Below are positions 23,357 through 30,177 of a DNA stretch of 42,875 nt, in pieces (the stretch's first letter is position 1; the number at the start of each line of letters is the position of its first letter). The notes under the pieces are model-generated. The model did not search any database. It was not told the DNA's origin and saw only the letters and a list, made by a program, of their open reading frames with translations. The position numbers and the translations under genes were made by a program. The stretch comes from an uncultured Lachnospiraceae bacterium (GTDB taxonomy: Bacteria > Bacillota > Clostridia > Lachnospirales > Lachnospiraceae). Where the stretch lies: the NCBI GenBank assembly GCA_900539715.1, contig UQDA01000023.1, forward strand, positions 1 to 42,875, in the 5' to 3' direction.

Positions 23357-24349
23357 ATGGCAGGATTTCAGGATATCATCGGACAGGAACAGATCAGGGA
23401 GCATCTGGAGACTGCGCTCAAATTAAAAAAGGTGTCCCATGCCTATATCATCAACGGGGAGCGCAATTCCGGCAAGGAATTTATCGCAAGGATATTCGCC
23501 ATGGCGCTGCAGTGCGAAAGCGACGGGGACAGACCGTGTCAGCAGTGCCGTTCCTGTAAACAGGCGCTTTCCAAAAACCATCCGGATATTATCAGGCTTA
23601 CACATGAGAAGCCGAATACGATCAGCGTGGAGGATATCAGGACACAGGTCAATAACGACATTGGTATCAAGCCCTATCAGGGACCTTACAAGGTATATCT
23701 TATACCGGAGGCGGAAAAGATGACCGTACAGGCGCAGAATGCGCTGTTAAAAACACTGGAGGAGCCGCCGGAATATGCGGTGATACTTATTCTGACATCC
23801 AGTGTGGAGTCGCTTTTGCCGACGATCCTGAGCCGCTGCATCGTGCTGAATATGCGTCCCGTTAAGGATGAGCTTGTAACGAGATATCTTATGGAAACGC
23901 TGGAAATACCTGATTACAAGGCGAAGCTGTGTACTGCATTTTCACGCGGAAATGTGGGGCAGGCAAAGCTTCTGGCATCCAGTGAGGAATTTGACCATGT
24001 CAAAGAGGAAGCAGTGATGCTTCTGAAATATATCAATGAGATGGAGATTTCAGAAATCGCTGCGGCGGTAAAAAAGATTACGGAGCATCAGCTGGATGTG
24101 ACGGATTATCTGGATATTCTGGCAGTGTGGTATCGGGACGTCCTGATGTTTAAAGCGATGAACGATGCAAACCGCTTGATTTTCAAAGAGGAAATACAGT
24201 ATATTAAAAGGGTGGCTGACAGAAGTTCCTACGAAGGGCTGGAAAAAATACTGGATGCGCTGGAAAAGGCGAAGATCCGGCTTTCGGCAAACGTCAGCTT
24301 TGATCTGACGATGGAGCTTTTATTTTTGACGATTCAGGAAAATACCTGA
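23357..24349 (+). CDS. holB: DNA polymerase III subunit delta'
   Basis: A 331-residue clamp-loader AAA+ subunit. It begins MAGFQDIIGQEQIREHLETAL, followed by HAYIINGERNSGKEFIAR, a P-loop-like region without the full GKT motif, as is normal for delta'. A zinc module with four cysteines (C-x8-C-x2-C-x2-C, in QCESDGDRPCQQCRSCKQ) follows. The Walker B-like region is YLIPEAEKMTVQAQNALLKTLEEPP, then LPTILSRCIVL carries the SRC motif. It loads the sliding clamp with DnaX and delta. The start at 23357 has GGGAGG upstream. The following gene, ricT, lies 16 bp downstream, matching the conserved holB-yaaT pair. Confidence 0.94.
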   Translation: MAGFQDIIGQEQIREHLETALKLKKVSHAYIINGERNSGKEFIARIFAMALQCESDGDRPCQQCRSCKQALSKNHPDIIRLTHEKPNTISVEDIRTQVNNDIGIKPYQGPYKVYLIPEAEKMTVQAQNALLKTLEEPPEYAVILILTSSVESLLPTILSRCIVLNMRPVKDELVTRYLMETLEIPDYKAKLCTAFSRGNVGQAKLLASSEEFDHVKEEAVMLLKYINEMEISEIAAAVKKITEHQLDVTDYLDILAVWYRDVLMFKAMNDANRLIFKEEIQYIKRVADRSSYEGLEKILDALEKAKIRLSANVSFDLTMELLFLTIQENT

Positions 24350-24365
24350 ACACGGAGGTTGATAG

Positions 24366-25289
24366 ATGGCAAGAATAATCGGAGTGAGATTCCGCACGGC
24401 GGGAAAGATATATTATTTTGACCCGCTGCGCTTTTCAGTAAAAAGAGGCGATCATGTAATCGTAGAGACGGCGCGCGGCGTTGAGTACGGCACGGTAGTG
24501 GGAGAGCCCAGAGAGGTGGACGATAAAAAAGTCGTTCAGCCCTTAAAACCGGTGCTGCGTGTGGCGACAGAGCGCGACGACGAGCAGGAGGCAGGCAACA
24601 AGCTTAAAGAAAAAGAGGCCTTTCGTATTTGTCAGGAGAAGATCCGTAAGCATGGTCTGGACATGAAGCTGATCGATGCGGAGTATACTTTTGATAACAA
24701 CAAAGTATTGTTTTATTTTACAGCGGACGGAAGGGTGGATTTCCGCGAGCTTGTAAAGGATCTGGCGAGCGTTTTCAAGACAAGGATAGAGCTGCGTCAG
24801 ATAGGAGTGAGGGATGAGACGAAGATTCTGGGAGGAATCGGTATCTGCGGACGCGTGCTGTGTTGTCACAGCCATTTGTCAGAGTTTATCCCCGTTTCCA
24901 TTAAGATGGCGAAGGAGCAGAATCTTTCGCTGAATCCGGGTAAGATTTCCGGTGTGTGCGGCAGACTGATGTGCTGCTTAAAGCATGAGGAAGAGACTTA
25001 TGAGGAATTGAACCGCAGACTGCCCAACACCGGGGATTATGTGACGACAGATGACGGGCTGCGCGGAGAGGTTGCTTCCGTTAATGTTCTGCGCCAGCAG
25101 GTGAAGGTTATCGTTGAAATCGGTGATGAAAAGGAAATCCGTGAGTACAAGGTGGATCAGCTCAAGTTCAAGCGCCGTCAGCATGGACGCAGCCGGAAAA
25201 ACGGCGAGGCGGACGAGAAGGAATTAAAGGAGCTGGAAAAGCTGGAACGCGAGGAGAAAAAGGAAGGAAAGTCGAAGCTGGATGACTGA
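24366..25289 (+). CDS. ricT: RicT (YaaT), PSP1-domain protein
   Basis: A 307-residue PSP1-domain protein. In B. subtilis, RicT acts with RicA and RicF in an Fe-S complex affecting RNase Y and mRNA processing, sporulation, competence and biofilm formation. Conserved cysteines are visible in GICGRVLCCHSHL (about 158-170) and GVCGRLMCCLKHE (about 197-209). The C-terminal 45 residues are an extremely charged K/E helix. It overlaps trmN6 by 8 nt. RicA and RicF genes are not in this window. The position after holB is universal in Firmicutes. Confidence 0.94.
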   Translation: MARIIGVRFRTAGKIYYFDPLRFSVKRGDHVIVETARGVEYGTVVGEPREVDDKKVVQPLKPVLRVATERDDEQEAGNKLKEKEAFRICQEKIRKHGLDMKLIDAEYTFDNNKVLFYFTADGRVDFRELVKDLASVFKTRIELRQIGVRDETKILGGIGICGRVLCCHSHLSEFIPVSIKMAKEQNLSLNPGKISGVCGRLMCCLKHEEETYEELNRRLPNTGDYVTTDDGLRGEVASVNVLRQQVKVIVEIGDEKEIREYKVDQLKFKRRQHGRSRKNGEADEKELKELEKLEREEKKEGKSKLDD

Positions 25290-26040
25290 GCATAAACAAG
25301 AGGCTTTGGTATTGCCCGGAGAAAGAGTGGATGACCTGCAGCGGAACGGGCTGCGGGTTATCCAGGACCCGGAACGGTTTTGTTTCGGAATGGATGCGGT
25401 CCTGCTTTCCGGTTTTGCGGCAGAAGGGATACGGACAGGGGCGCGGGTACTGGATATGGGTACCGGGACGGGAATTATCCCGATACTTTTGTCAGCACGC
25501 ACAAAGGCGTCGCACCTGACCGGACTCGAGATTCAGCCGGACAGCGCGGACATGGCAAAAAGGAGCGTTGCCTTAAACAGGCTGGAAGAGCGCGTTTCCA
25601 TTATAGAAGGGGATATCAGGGAAGCAGATAAGCTTTTTGCGGCTGCTTCTTTTGACGTTGTGACGTCCAATCCGCCGTATATGATAGGGCAGCATGGATT
25701 GAAAAATCCTGATGCGCCAAAGGCAATCGCGCGGCATGAGGTGTTGTGTAGCTTTGAGGATATCGCAGCACAGGCGGCGAGGGCGCTTGTGTCCGGAGGA
25801 AGTTTTTTTCTGGTACACAGACCATTTCGGCTGGCAGAGCTGATGGTGACGCTTTCAGCGCATAAACTGGAGCCGAAGCGGATGCGTCTGATATATCCTT
25901 ATGCGGACAGGGAACCGAATATGGTGCTCCTTCAGGCGGTGCGCGGCGGCAGACCGAGACTGCAGGTGGATAAGCCGCTCATCATTTACAAGGAGCCGGG
26001 GGTATATACGGATGAGATTTACGAAATTTACGGATATTAA
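25282..26040 (+). CDS. tRNA1(Val) (adenine(37)-N6)-methyltransferase-like (YabB)
   Basis: A 252-residue Rossmann-fold methyltransferase of the TrmN6/YabB group. The SAM motif VLDMGTGTGIIPILLS lies at about 53-68. The catalytic motif is SNPPYM (about 131-136), the N6-adenine (D/N)PPY signature. The N-terminal RVDDLQRNGLRVIQDPERFCFGMDAVLLSGF is the family start. In Firmicutes it lies between yaaT/yabA and rsmI, as here (yabA is absent). Its start overlaps ricT by 8 nt and its 3' end overlaps the lipoprotein start by 29 nt. It probably modifies a tRNA adenine; specificity is inferred from E. coli TrmN6. Confidence 0.9.
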   Translation: MTEHKQEALVLPGERVDDLQRNGLRVIQDPERFCFGMDAVLLSGFAAEGIRTGARVLDMGTGTGIIPILLSARTKASHLTGLEIQPDSADMAKRSVALNRLEERVSIIEGDIREADKLFAAASFDVVTSNPPYMIGQHGLKNPDAPKAIARHEVLCSFEDIAAQAARALVSGGSFFLVHRPFRLAELMVTLSAHKLEPKRMRLIYPYADREPNMVLLQAVRGGRPRLQVDKPLIIYKEPGVYTDEIYEIYGY

Positions 26041-27667
26041 AGAGGGCGCTGCCCGTCAGCTGTTTACCGGACAGCACAGAAAAGGCTGCGGTGCGCAGGG
26101 CAGAAAAAAAGTTGCTGCTGCAGCGCTGGCGCTTTCGGTCGGTCTGGGAGCGGCAGTTTCAGGCTGCGGCAATGCCGTGTCCGCAGGAGCGTTTGAGGAG
26201 ACAGCTGTCGTGTCAGAAAATCCGGAAACTGCCGGAACGGAGACCGGGGACGAATATGATGCTGACGGCGCGGTTTCGGCAAATGACAGTATCGGCGGTG
26301 AGGTTCCGGAAGATAAAACGAAAACAGATTCCGTAAAAGAGCGGGAACGCATGAAGGTGCGCGGCATTTATGTGAGCGGTCCGATGGCGGGGAACGCAGG
26401 AATGGATAAGCTGATAGAGCTGGTGGACGAAACGGAGCTGAATGCGCTTGTCATAGATATCAAGAATGACGACGGTTATCTGACCTGTGATCTGAACGTG
26501 CCGTTTGCAGAACAGATAGGAGCGGAAAAGCATTATATAAAGGATGTGCCGGCTCTTGTGCAGAAATGTAAGGAAAAGGGCATTTATCTTATCGCGCGCA
26601 TTGTGGCGTTCAAGGATCCGGTTTTGGCGCGGGCTGTGCCGGAGCTTTCGCTGCATAAGACGGACGGGAGTATTTTTTATGATAAGAGCGGTCTGGCATG
26701 GGTAGACCCGTATCGGACGGAGGTTTGGGATTACCTTGTTTCTGTAGGAGCTGCGGCGGTGCAGATAGGGTTTGACGAAGTACAGTTTGATTATGTCCGC
26801 TTTTCAACCGACAGCGGGATGAAGCAGGTGGATTTTAGCGGCAGCGCGGAAGGAAGGACAAAAACGGAGGCAATCACGGGCTTTACGGAATATGCGTCGG
26901 AAAGGCTCCGCGGTATGGGTGCGGCGGTTTCGGCAGACGTGTACGGAGTGGTGATAGACAGCAGAGTCGATCAGGAAATCGTAGGACAGGATTATGCAGA
27001 GCTGTGCAGGTCGCTGGATGCGATCAGTCCGATGGTCTATCCTTCCCATTACGGACCGTATAATTATAATATCCCGATACCGGATGCACAGCCCTATGAT
27101 ACGGTGCTGGCGGCGATGCAGGCATCGAGAAAGGTTCTGGCGGGGCTGGACCCGAAAACAGGATTAAGGGCTGCAGCAGATGGAACAAAAAAGGATGATG
27201 TGAGTGGTAATGATGCAGCAGACGGAAACGCAGAGGTTGTGGAAGCTATCAGTGGGAACGGTGCTGGCGGGAACACGATGGCTGCGGAAGCTGTGAGCGG
27301 GAACGATGCAGCGGGTAGCGTAGGTGTGAGCGAAAACAGTGCCCCGACAGCCATGAGCGATGAAGAAATCGCAGCGCTGGAGCCGGAAGATGGCGTGAGA
27401 GCTTCTGTAAGACCGTGGCTGCAGGATTTTACCGCGACGTGGGTAAAAGGACATATCCCGTATGGCGCGGCGGAGATACGGGCGCAGATACAGGCGGTAT
27501 ATGATGCGGGCTATGAGGAATGGATTTTGTGGAACGCAGCAAACCGCTATACGGAGGAAGGTTTGTACGGACCGGACGGAAAGCCGGAAGAACCGGCGGG
27601 AGCAGCGAGCGGCATGGAAGCGGCAGAGCCGATAGAAAGTGCTGTTTCGGAAACGACGGGAGGTTAA
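26012..27667 (+). CDS. DUF4015 putative glycoside hydrolase, predicted lipoprotein with low-complexity insert
   Basis: A 551-residue protein. A long basic n-region (about 33 residues) leads to a hydrophobic stretch AAAALALSVGLGAAVSGC whose VSGC is a lipobox, so it is probably anchored outside the membrane. A Ser/Glu/Asp linker follows (to about 110). Then comes the DUF4015 barrel: RGIYVSGPMAG, LNALVIDIKNDDGYL, YLIARIVAFKDP, AWVDPYRTEVWDYLV, VQFDYVRFSTDSG and ISPMVYPSHYG. The barrel is split at about 393-447 by a repeat-like insert (VSGND, ISGNG, VSGND, VSENS) before resuming with SVRPWLQDFTATW and WILWNAAN. The family is thought to act on cell-surface polysaccharide; no substrate is known. 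It overlaps trmN6 by 29 nt. Confidence 0.83.
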   Translation: MRFTKFTDIKEGAARQLFTGQHRKGCGAQGRKKVAAAALALSVGLGAAVSGCGNAVSAGAFEETAVVSENPETAGTETGDEYDADGAVSANDSIGGEVPEDKTKTDSVKERERMKVRGIYVSGPMAGNAGMDKLIELVDETELNALVIDIKNDDGYLTCDLNVPFAEQIGAEKHYIKDVPALVQKCKEKGIYLIARIVAFKDPVLARAVPELSLHKTDGSIFYDKSGLAWVDPYRTEVWDYLVSVGAAAVQIGFDEVQFDYVRFSTDSGMKQVDFSGSAEGRTKTEAITGFTEYASERLRGMGAAVSADVYGVVIDSRVDQEIVGQDYAELCRSLDAISPMVYPSHYGPYNYNIPIPDAQPYDTVLAAMQASRKVLAGLDPKTGLRAAADGTKKDDVSGNDAADGNAEVVEAISGNGAGGNTMAAEAVSGNDAAGSVGVSENSAPTAMSDEEIAALEPEDGVRASVRPWLQDFTATWVKGHIPYGAAEIRAQIQAVYDAGYEEWILWNAANRYTEEGLYGPDGKPEEPAGAASGMEAAEPIESAVSETTGG

Positions 27668-27669
27668 TG

Positions 27670-28506
27670 ATGGCGGGAACTTTATATTTATGCGCAACGC
27701 CGATCGGGAATCTGGGCGATATGACGCCGAGAGTGGTGGAAACGCTGCGGAATGTGGATATCATCGCGGCGGAGGATACGCGCAACAGCCTGAAGCTTTT
27801 AACACATTTTGAGATACATACTCCGATGACGAGCTATCACGAGTACAATAAGGTGGAAAAAGCGCATGCGCTCATAGCAAAAATGGCGCAGGGACAGGAT
27901 GTGGCGCTGATAACGGATGCAGGGACTCCTGCGATATCCGACCCGGGAGAGGTGCTCGTAAAGCTGTGCCATGAGGCGGGCATCCATGTGACGAGCCTGC
28001 CGGGAGCGGCGGCATGTATCACGGCACTGACGCTGTCAGGGCTTTCTACGAGACGGTTTAGCTTTGAGGGCTTTCTGCCTCCGGATAAAAAAGAGCGGGC
28101 AGAGGTGATGGAGGAGTGCAGGGATGAGAGCCGCACGATGATTTTTTATGAAGCGCCGCACCATCTGAAAAAAACGCTGCAGGAGCTGTATACAGCGCTG
28201 GGAGACAGGCATGTGACGCTCTGTCGTGAGCTGACGAAAAAATTCGAGACGGTGATGCCGACGACACTTCAGGGGGCATTGGATTTTTACGAAGCGAATG
28301 AGCCGCGCGGCGAGTATGTGCTCGTCATCGAAGGAAGAAGCCGGGAGGAAAAGCGTCAGGAGGCGCGGGAAAACTGGCTGGAAATGCCTGTGGAGGAGCA
28401 TGTGGCGCTCTATGAAAGGCAGGGGATGGACCGAAAAGATGCGATGAAGCAGGCGGCGAAGGACAGGGGCGTGAGCAAGCGGGATATTTATCAGGCGCTG
28501 CTGTAA
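27670..28506 (+). CDS. rsmI: 16S rRNA (cytidine(1402)-2'-O)-methyltransferase
   Basis: A 278-residue tetrapyrrole-methylase-fold enzyme that methylates C1402 of 16S rRNA. It begins MAGTLYLCATPIGNLGDMTPR with the family's TPIGN motif. It continues with AAEDTRNSLKLL, LITDAGTPAISDPGE, TSLPGAAACITALTLSGL, SFEGFLPPDKKER and FYEAPHHLKKTL, and ends with a typical SKRDIYQALL tail. The ATG at 27670 has GGGAGG 6 nt upstream; the ATG just before it (27667) is too close. It closes the yaaO-to-yabC-like block. The acpP promoter begins 19 bp after its stop. Confidence 0.96.
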   Translation: MAGTLYLCATPIGNLGDMTPRVVETLRNVDIIAAEDTRNSLKLLTHFEIHTPMTSYHEYNKVEKAHALIAKMAQGQDVALITDAGTPAISDPGEVLVKLCHEAGIHVTSLPGAAACITALTLSGLSTRRFSFEGFLPPDKKERAEVMEECRDESRTMIFYEAPHHLKKTLQELYTALGDRHVTLCRELTKKFETVMPTTLQGALDFYEANEPRGEYVLVIEGRSREEKRQEARENWLEMPVEEHVALYERQGMDRKDAMKQAAKDRGVSKRDIYQALL

Positions 28507-28524
28507 AAAAATCCCTTAAAGTAG

Positions 28525-28553
28525 TTGACAACTTATAAGAGGGATAATATACT
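28525..28553 (+). promoter_or_regulatory. Sigma-A promoter of acpP
   Basis: Consensus TTGACA (28525-28530), 17 bp, then TATACT (28548-28553). The leader to the acpP start is about 45 nt. A weak ATCCC..GGGAT inverted repeat overlaps it and may weakly terminate rsmI transcripts. Confidence 0.88.
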
Positions 28554-28603
28554 TTGAAATGTCATTCAACGAAATATGATTTGGAATTAAAGGAGATAGC
28601 ATT

Positions 28604-28834
28604 ATGTTGGAGAAAATCGCAGACATTATCCGCGAGCAGTTAAATATGGACGACATGGAGATTACAGAGGATACCTCTTTTAAGGATGACCTGGGCGCAG
28701 ATTCCCTGGATCTGTTTGAGCTGGTTATGGCGTTTGAAGAAGAGTACGGCATTGAAATCCCTTCTGAGGATTTGGAGAAGCTTGCTACTGTCGGCGACGT
28801 TATGGAATATATCAAGGAACAGGATATTGAGTAA
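28604..28834 (+). CDS. acpP: Acyl carrier protein
   Basis: A 76-residue acidic four-helix ACP that carries fatty-acyl intermediates on a phosphopantetheine arm. The attachment site is the serine in GADSLDLFELVM (about residue 37). The rest (MLEKIADIIREQLNMD, FEEEYGIEIPSEDLEKLATVGDVMEYI) is canonical. AAGGAG precedes the ATG and a consensus promoter lies 50 bp upstream. It stands alone here, without fab genes, and is followed by a terminator at 28889. Codon choice fits high expression. Confidence 0.97.
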   Translation: MLEKIADIIREQLNMDDMEITEDTSFKDDLGADSLDLFELVMAFEEEYGIEIPSEDLEKLATVGDVMEYIKEQDIE

Positions 28835-28888
28835 TTGACACTTCTGCTCAAAGGATAAGAGCAGGAATGATGATTTTAGGATGTATGG

Positions 28889-28930
28889 TCCCGGAAGACC
28901 TTGCTGCGGCAGGGGATTCCGGGATTTTTT
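28889..28930 (+). terminator. Terminator of acpP
   Basis: TCCCGGAA (28889-28896) pairs with TTCCGGGA (28917-28924), with an inner CCTTGC/GCAGGG stem, then six T. A smaller TTCTGCTC/GAGCAGGA hairpin without T-tract lies just after the stop. The rest of the gap to 29301 shows no convincing gene. It holds a short GCACA/TGTGC hairpin at 29123-29137 and a TATACT at 29235-29240 that may be the -10 for the next gene. Confidence 0.88.
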
Positions 28931-29301
28931 GTTCCGGCATTTGGGATGACCTGTCTTGCGGTCATTGCCTTAACACGGAAGGACTGATGAGCTTCCATGA
29001 AAAAAATGGTGTGCGCCAAGCTGCAAAGGAGTCGTTTTATATAAAAAGCTGAATCAAAAAAATGATGAAAAGGTGCGCCGGATAATAGAGGTAGAAAAAC
29101 CATTTTGAATATTGCAGCAAGAGCACACCGGTTGTGCATTTTATTACATTAAAAAGGAGATGTCATCTTCACAGAAGCTGATTTTTGCAATATTTCGTAT
29201 AAGAAAGAGACTGGAAGAAGACGGGATTCGGCGTTATACTGAGCCTATAAAGTCGCGGCAGACCGGAAATGCCGGACACAGAAGGAAAGGGGTTATTTAC
29301 T

Positions 29302-29943
29302 ATGAAAATCGCACTTATCAATGAGAATAGTCAGGCGGCGAAAAACGCCCAGATAGAAGAGGTTTTGAAAAAGGTCGTGGAGCCCAAGGGACATGAAGTA
29401 TTTAACTACGGCATGTACAGCGCAGAGGATGAGCATCAGCTCACTTATGTTCAGAACGGTATCCTTGCGGCTATTTTGTTAAATTCCGGTGCGGCGGATT
29501 ATGTCGTGACGGGCTGCGGCACAGGCGAGGGCGCAATGCTGGCATGCAATGCGTTTCCGGGTGTGCTGTGCGGGCATATCGTGGACCCTTCCGACGCATA
29601 CATGTTTGCACAGATAAACGACGGCAATGCCATCGCGCTTCCGTTTGCAAAGGGCTTCGGCTGGGGGGCAGAGCTGAATCTGCAGTATATTTTTGAAAAG
29701 CTGTTTGAGGGCGAGAGCGGGCAGGGCTACCCGAAGGAGAGAGTTGTGCCTGAGCAGCGCAATAAGAAGATACTGGATGAGGTGAAAAAGGTAACTCACA
29801 ATGACCTTTGCACAATACTGAAAAATCTTGACCGCGAGCTGGTAAAGGGAGCCATCGCCGGCGAGCATTTTCAGGAGTATTTCTTTGCAAACTGCAAAGA
29901 CGAGAAGATCGCGGCTTGTGTGAAGGAGCTGCTGGAGGCGTAA
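29302..29943 (+). CDS. RpiB/LacA/LacB-family sugar-phosphate isomerase
   Basis: A 213-residue protein. The first about 150 residues form the RpiB fold: MKIALINENSQAAKN, YGMYSAEDEHQLTYVQNG and the active-site region GCGTGEGAMLACNAFPGV with the catalytic cysteine of the CGTG motif. About 60 extra C-terminal residues, compared with the 150-residue E. coli RpiB, are typical of a longer clade of unknown substrate. The family interconverts aldose and ketose phosphates (ribose 5-phosphate, allose 6-phosphate or galactose 6-phosphate). The start at 29302 follows AAAGGGG. It is flanked by terminators and probably monocistronic, with codons of a well-expressed gene. Confidence 0.87.
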   Translation: MKIALINENSQAAKNAQIEEVLKKVVEPKGHEVFNYGMYSAEDEHQLTYVQNGILAAILLNSGAADYVVTGCGTGEGAMLACNAFPGVLCGHIVDPSDAYMFAQINDGNAIALPFAKGFGWGAELNLQYIFEKLFEGESGQGYPKERVVPEQRNKKILDEVKKVTHNDLCTILKNLDRELVKGAIAGEHFQEYFFANCKDEKIAACVKELLEA

Positions 29944-29993
29944 GCAGATACGCAGGCAGAGGATTTGAATTGAACGGAACATAAGAGAAAAAA

Positions 29994-30062
29994 GCGGGCG
30001 GCACGGCTTCAGGACGCGGGGGAAATACCCGGCGGCAGGGAGCGTGCCGCCTGTCTGCTTTT
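29994..30062 (+). terminator. GC-rich terminator after the RpiB-family gene
   Basis: GGCGGCACG (29997-30005) pairs with CGTGCCGCC (30043-30051). The loop is large and itself partly structured. TGCTTTTG follows. A second perfect hairpin, GCGTCCG-N7-CGGACGC (30068-30088), lies directly after it. Confidence 0.7.
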
Positions 30063-30111
30063 GAATCGCGTCCGCATGCTTCGGACGCAATAGTGGACAT
30101 CTGAGCATTTA

Positions 30112-30140
30112 TTGAAAACCCCAGGCTTCTATGATACGAT
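30112..30140 (+). promoter_or_regulatory. Promoter of the GH133 gene
   Basis: TTGAAA (30112-30117) and TACGAT (30135-30140) are 17 bp apart, 37 bp before the start codon at 30178. Confidence 0.6.
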
Positions 30141-30177
30141 AAAATAAATCATCATCGGAATACGGGGTAGAAAAGAC

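Noticed and set aside
25901..26011. N-terminal extension of the DUF4015 lipoprotein
   Set aside because: It lies inside trmN6 in another frame, is Arg/Cys-rich, and would bury the signal peptide.
29112..29324. 70-codon reading frame before the RpiB-family gene
   Set aside because: No ribosome site at proper distance from any start, it overlaps the RpiB start region, and has no family resemblance. An internal ATG at 29159 directly touches GGAG, too close to work.
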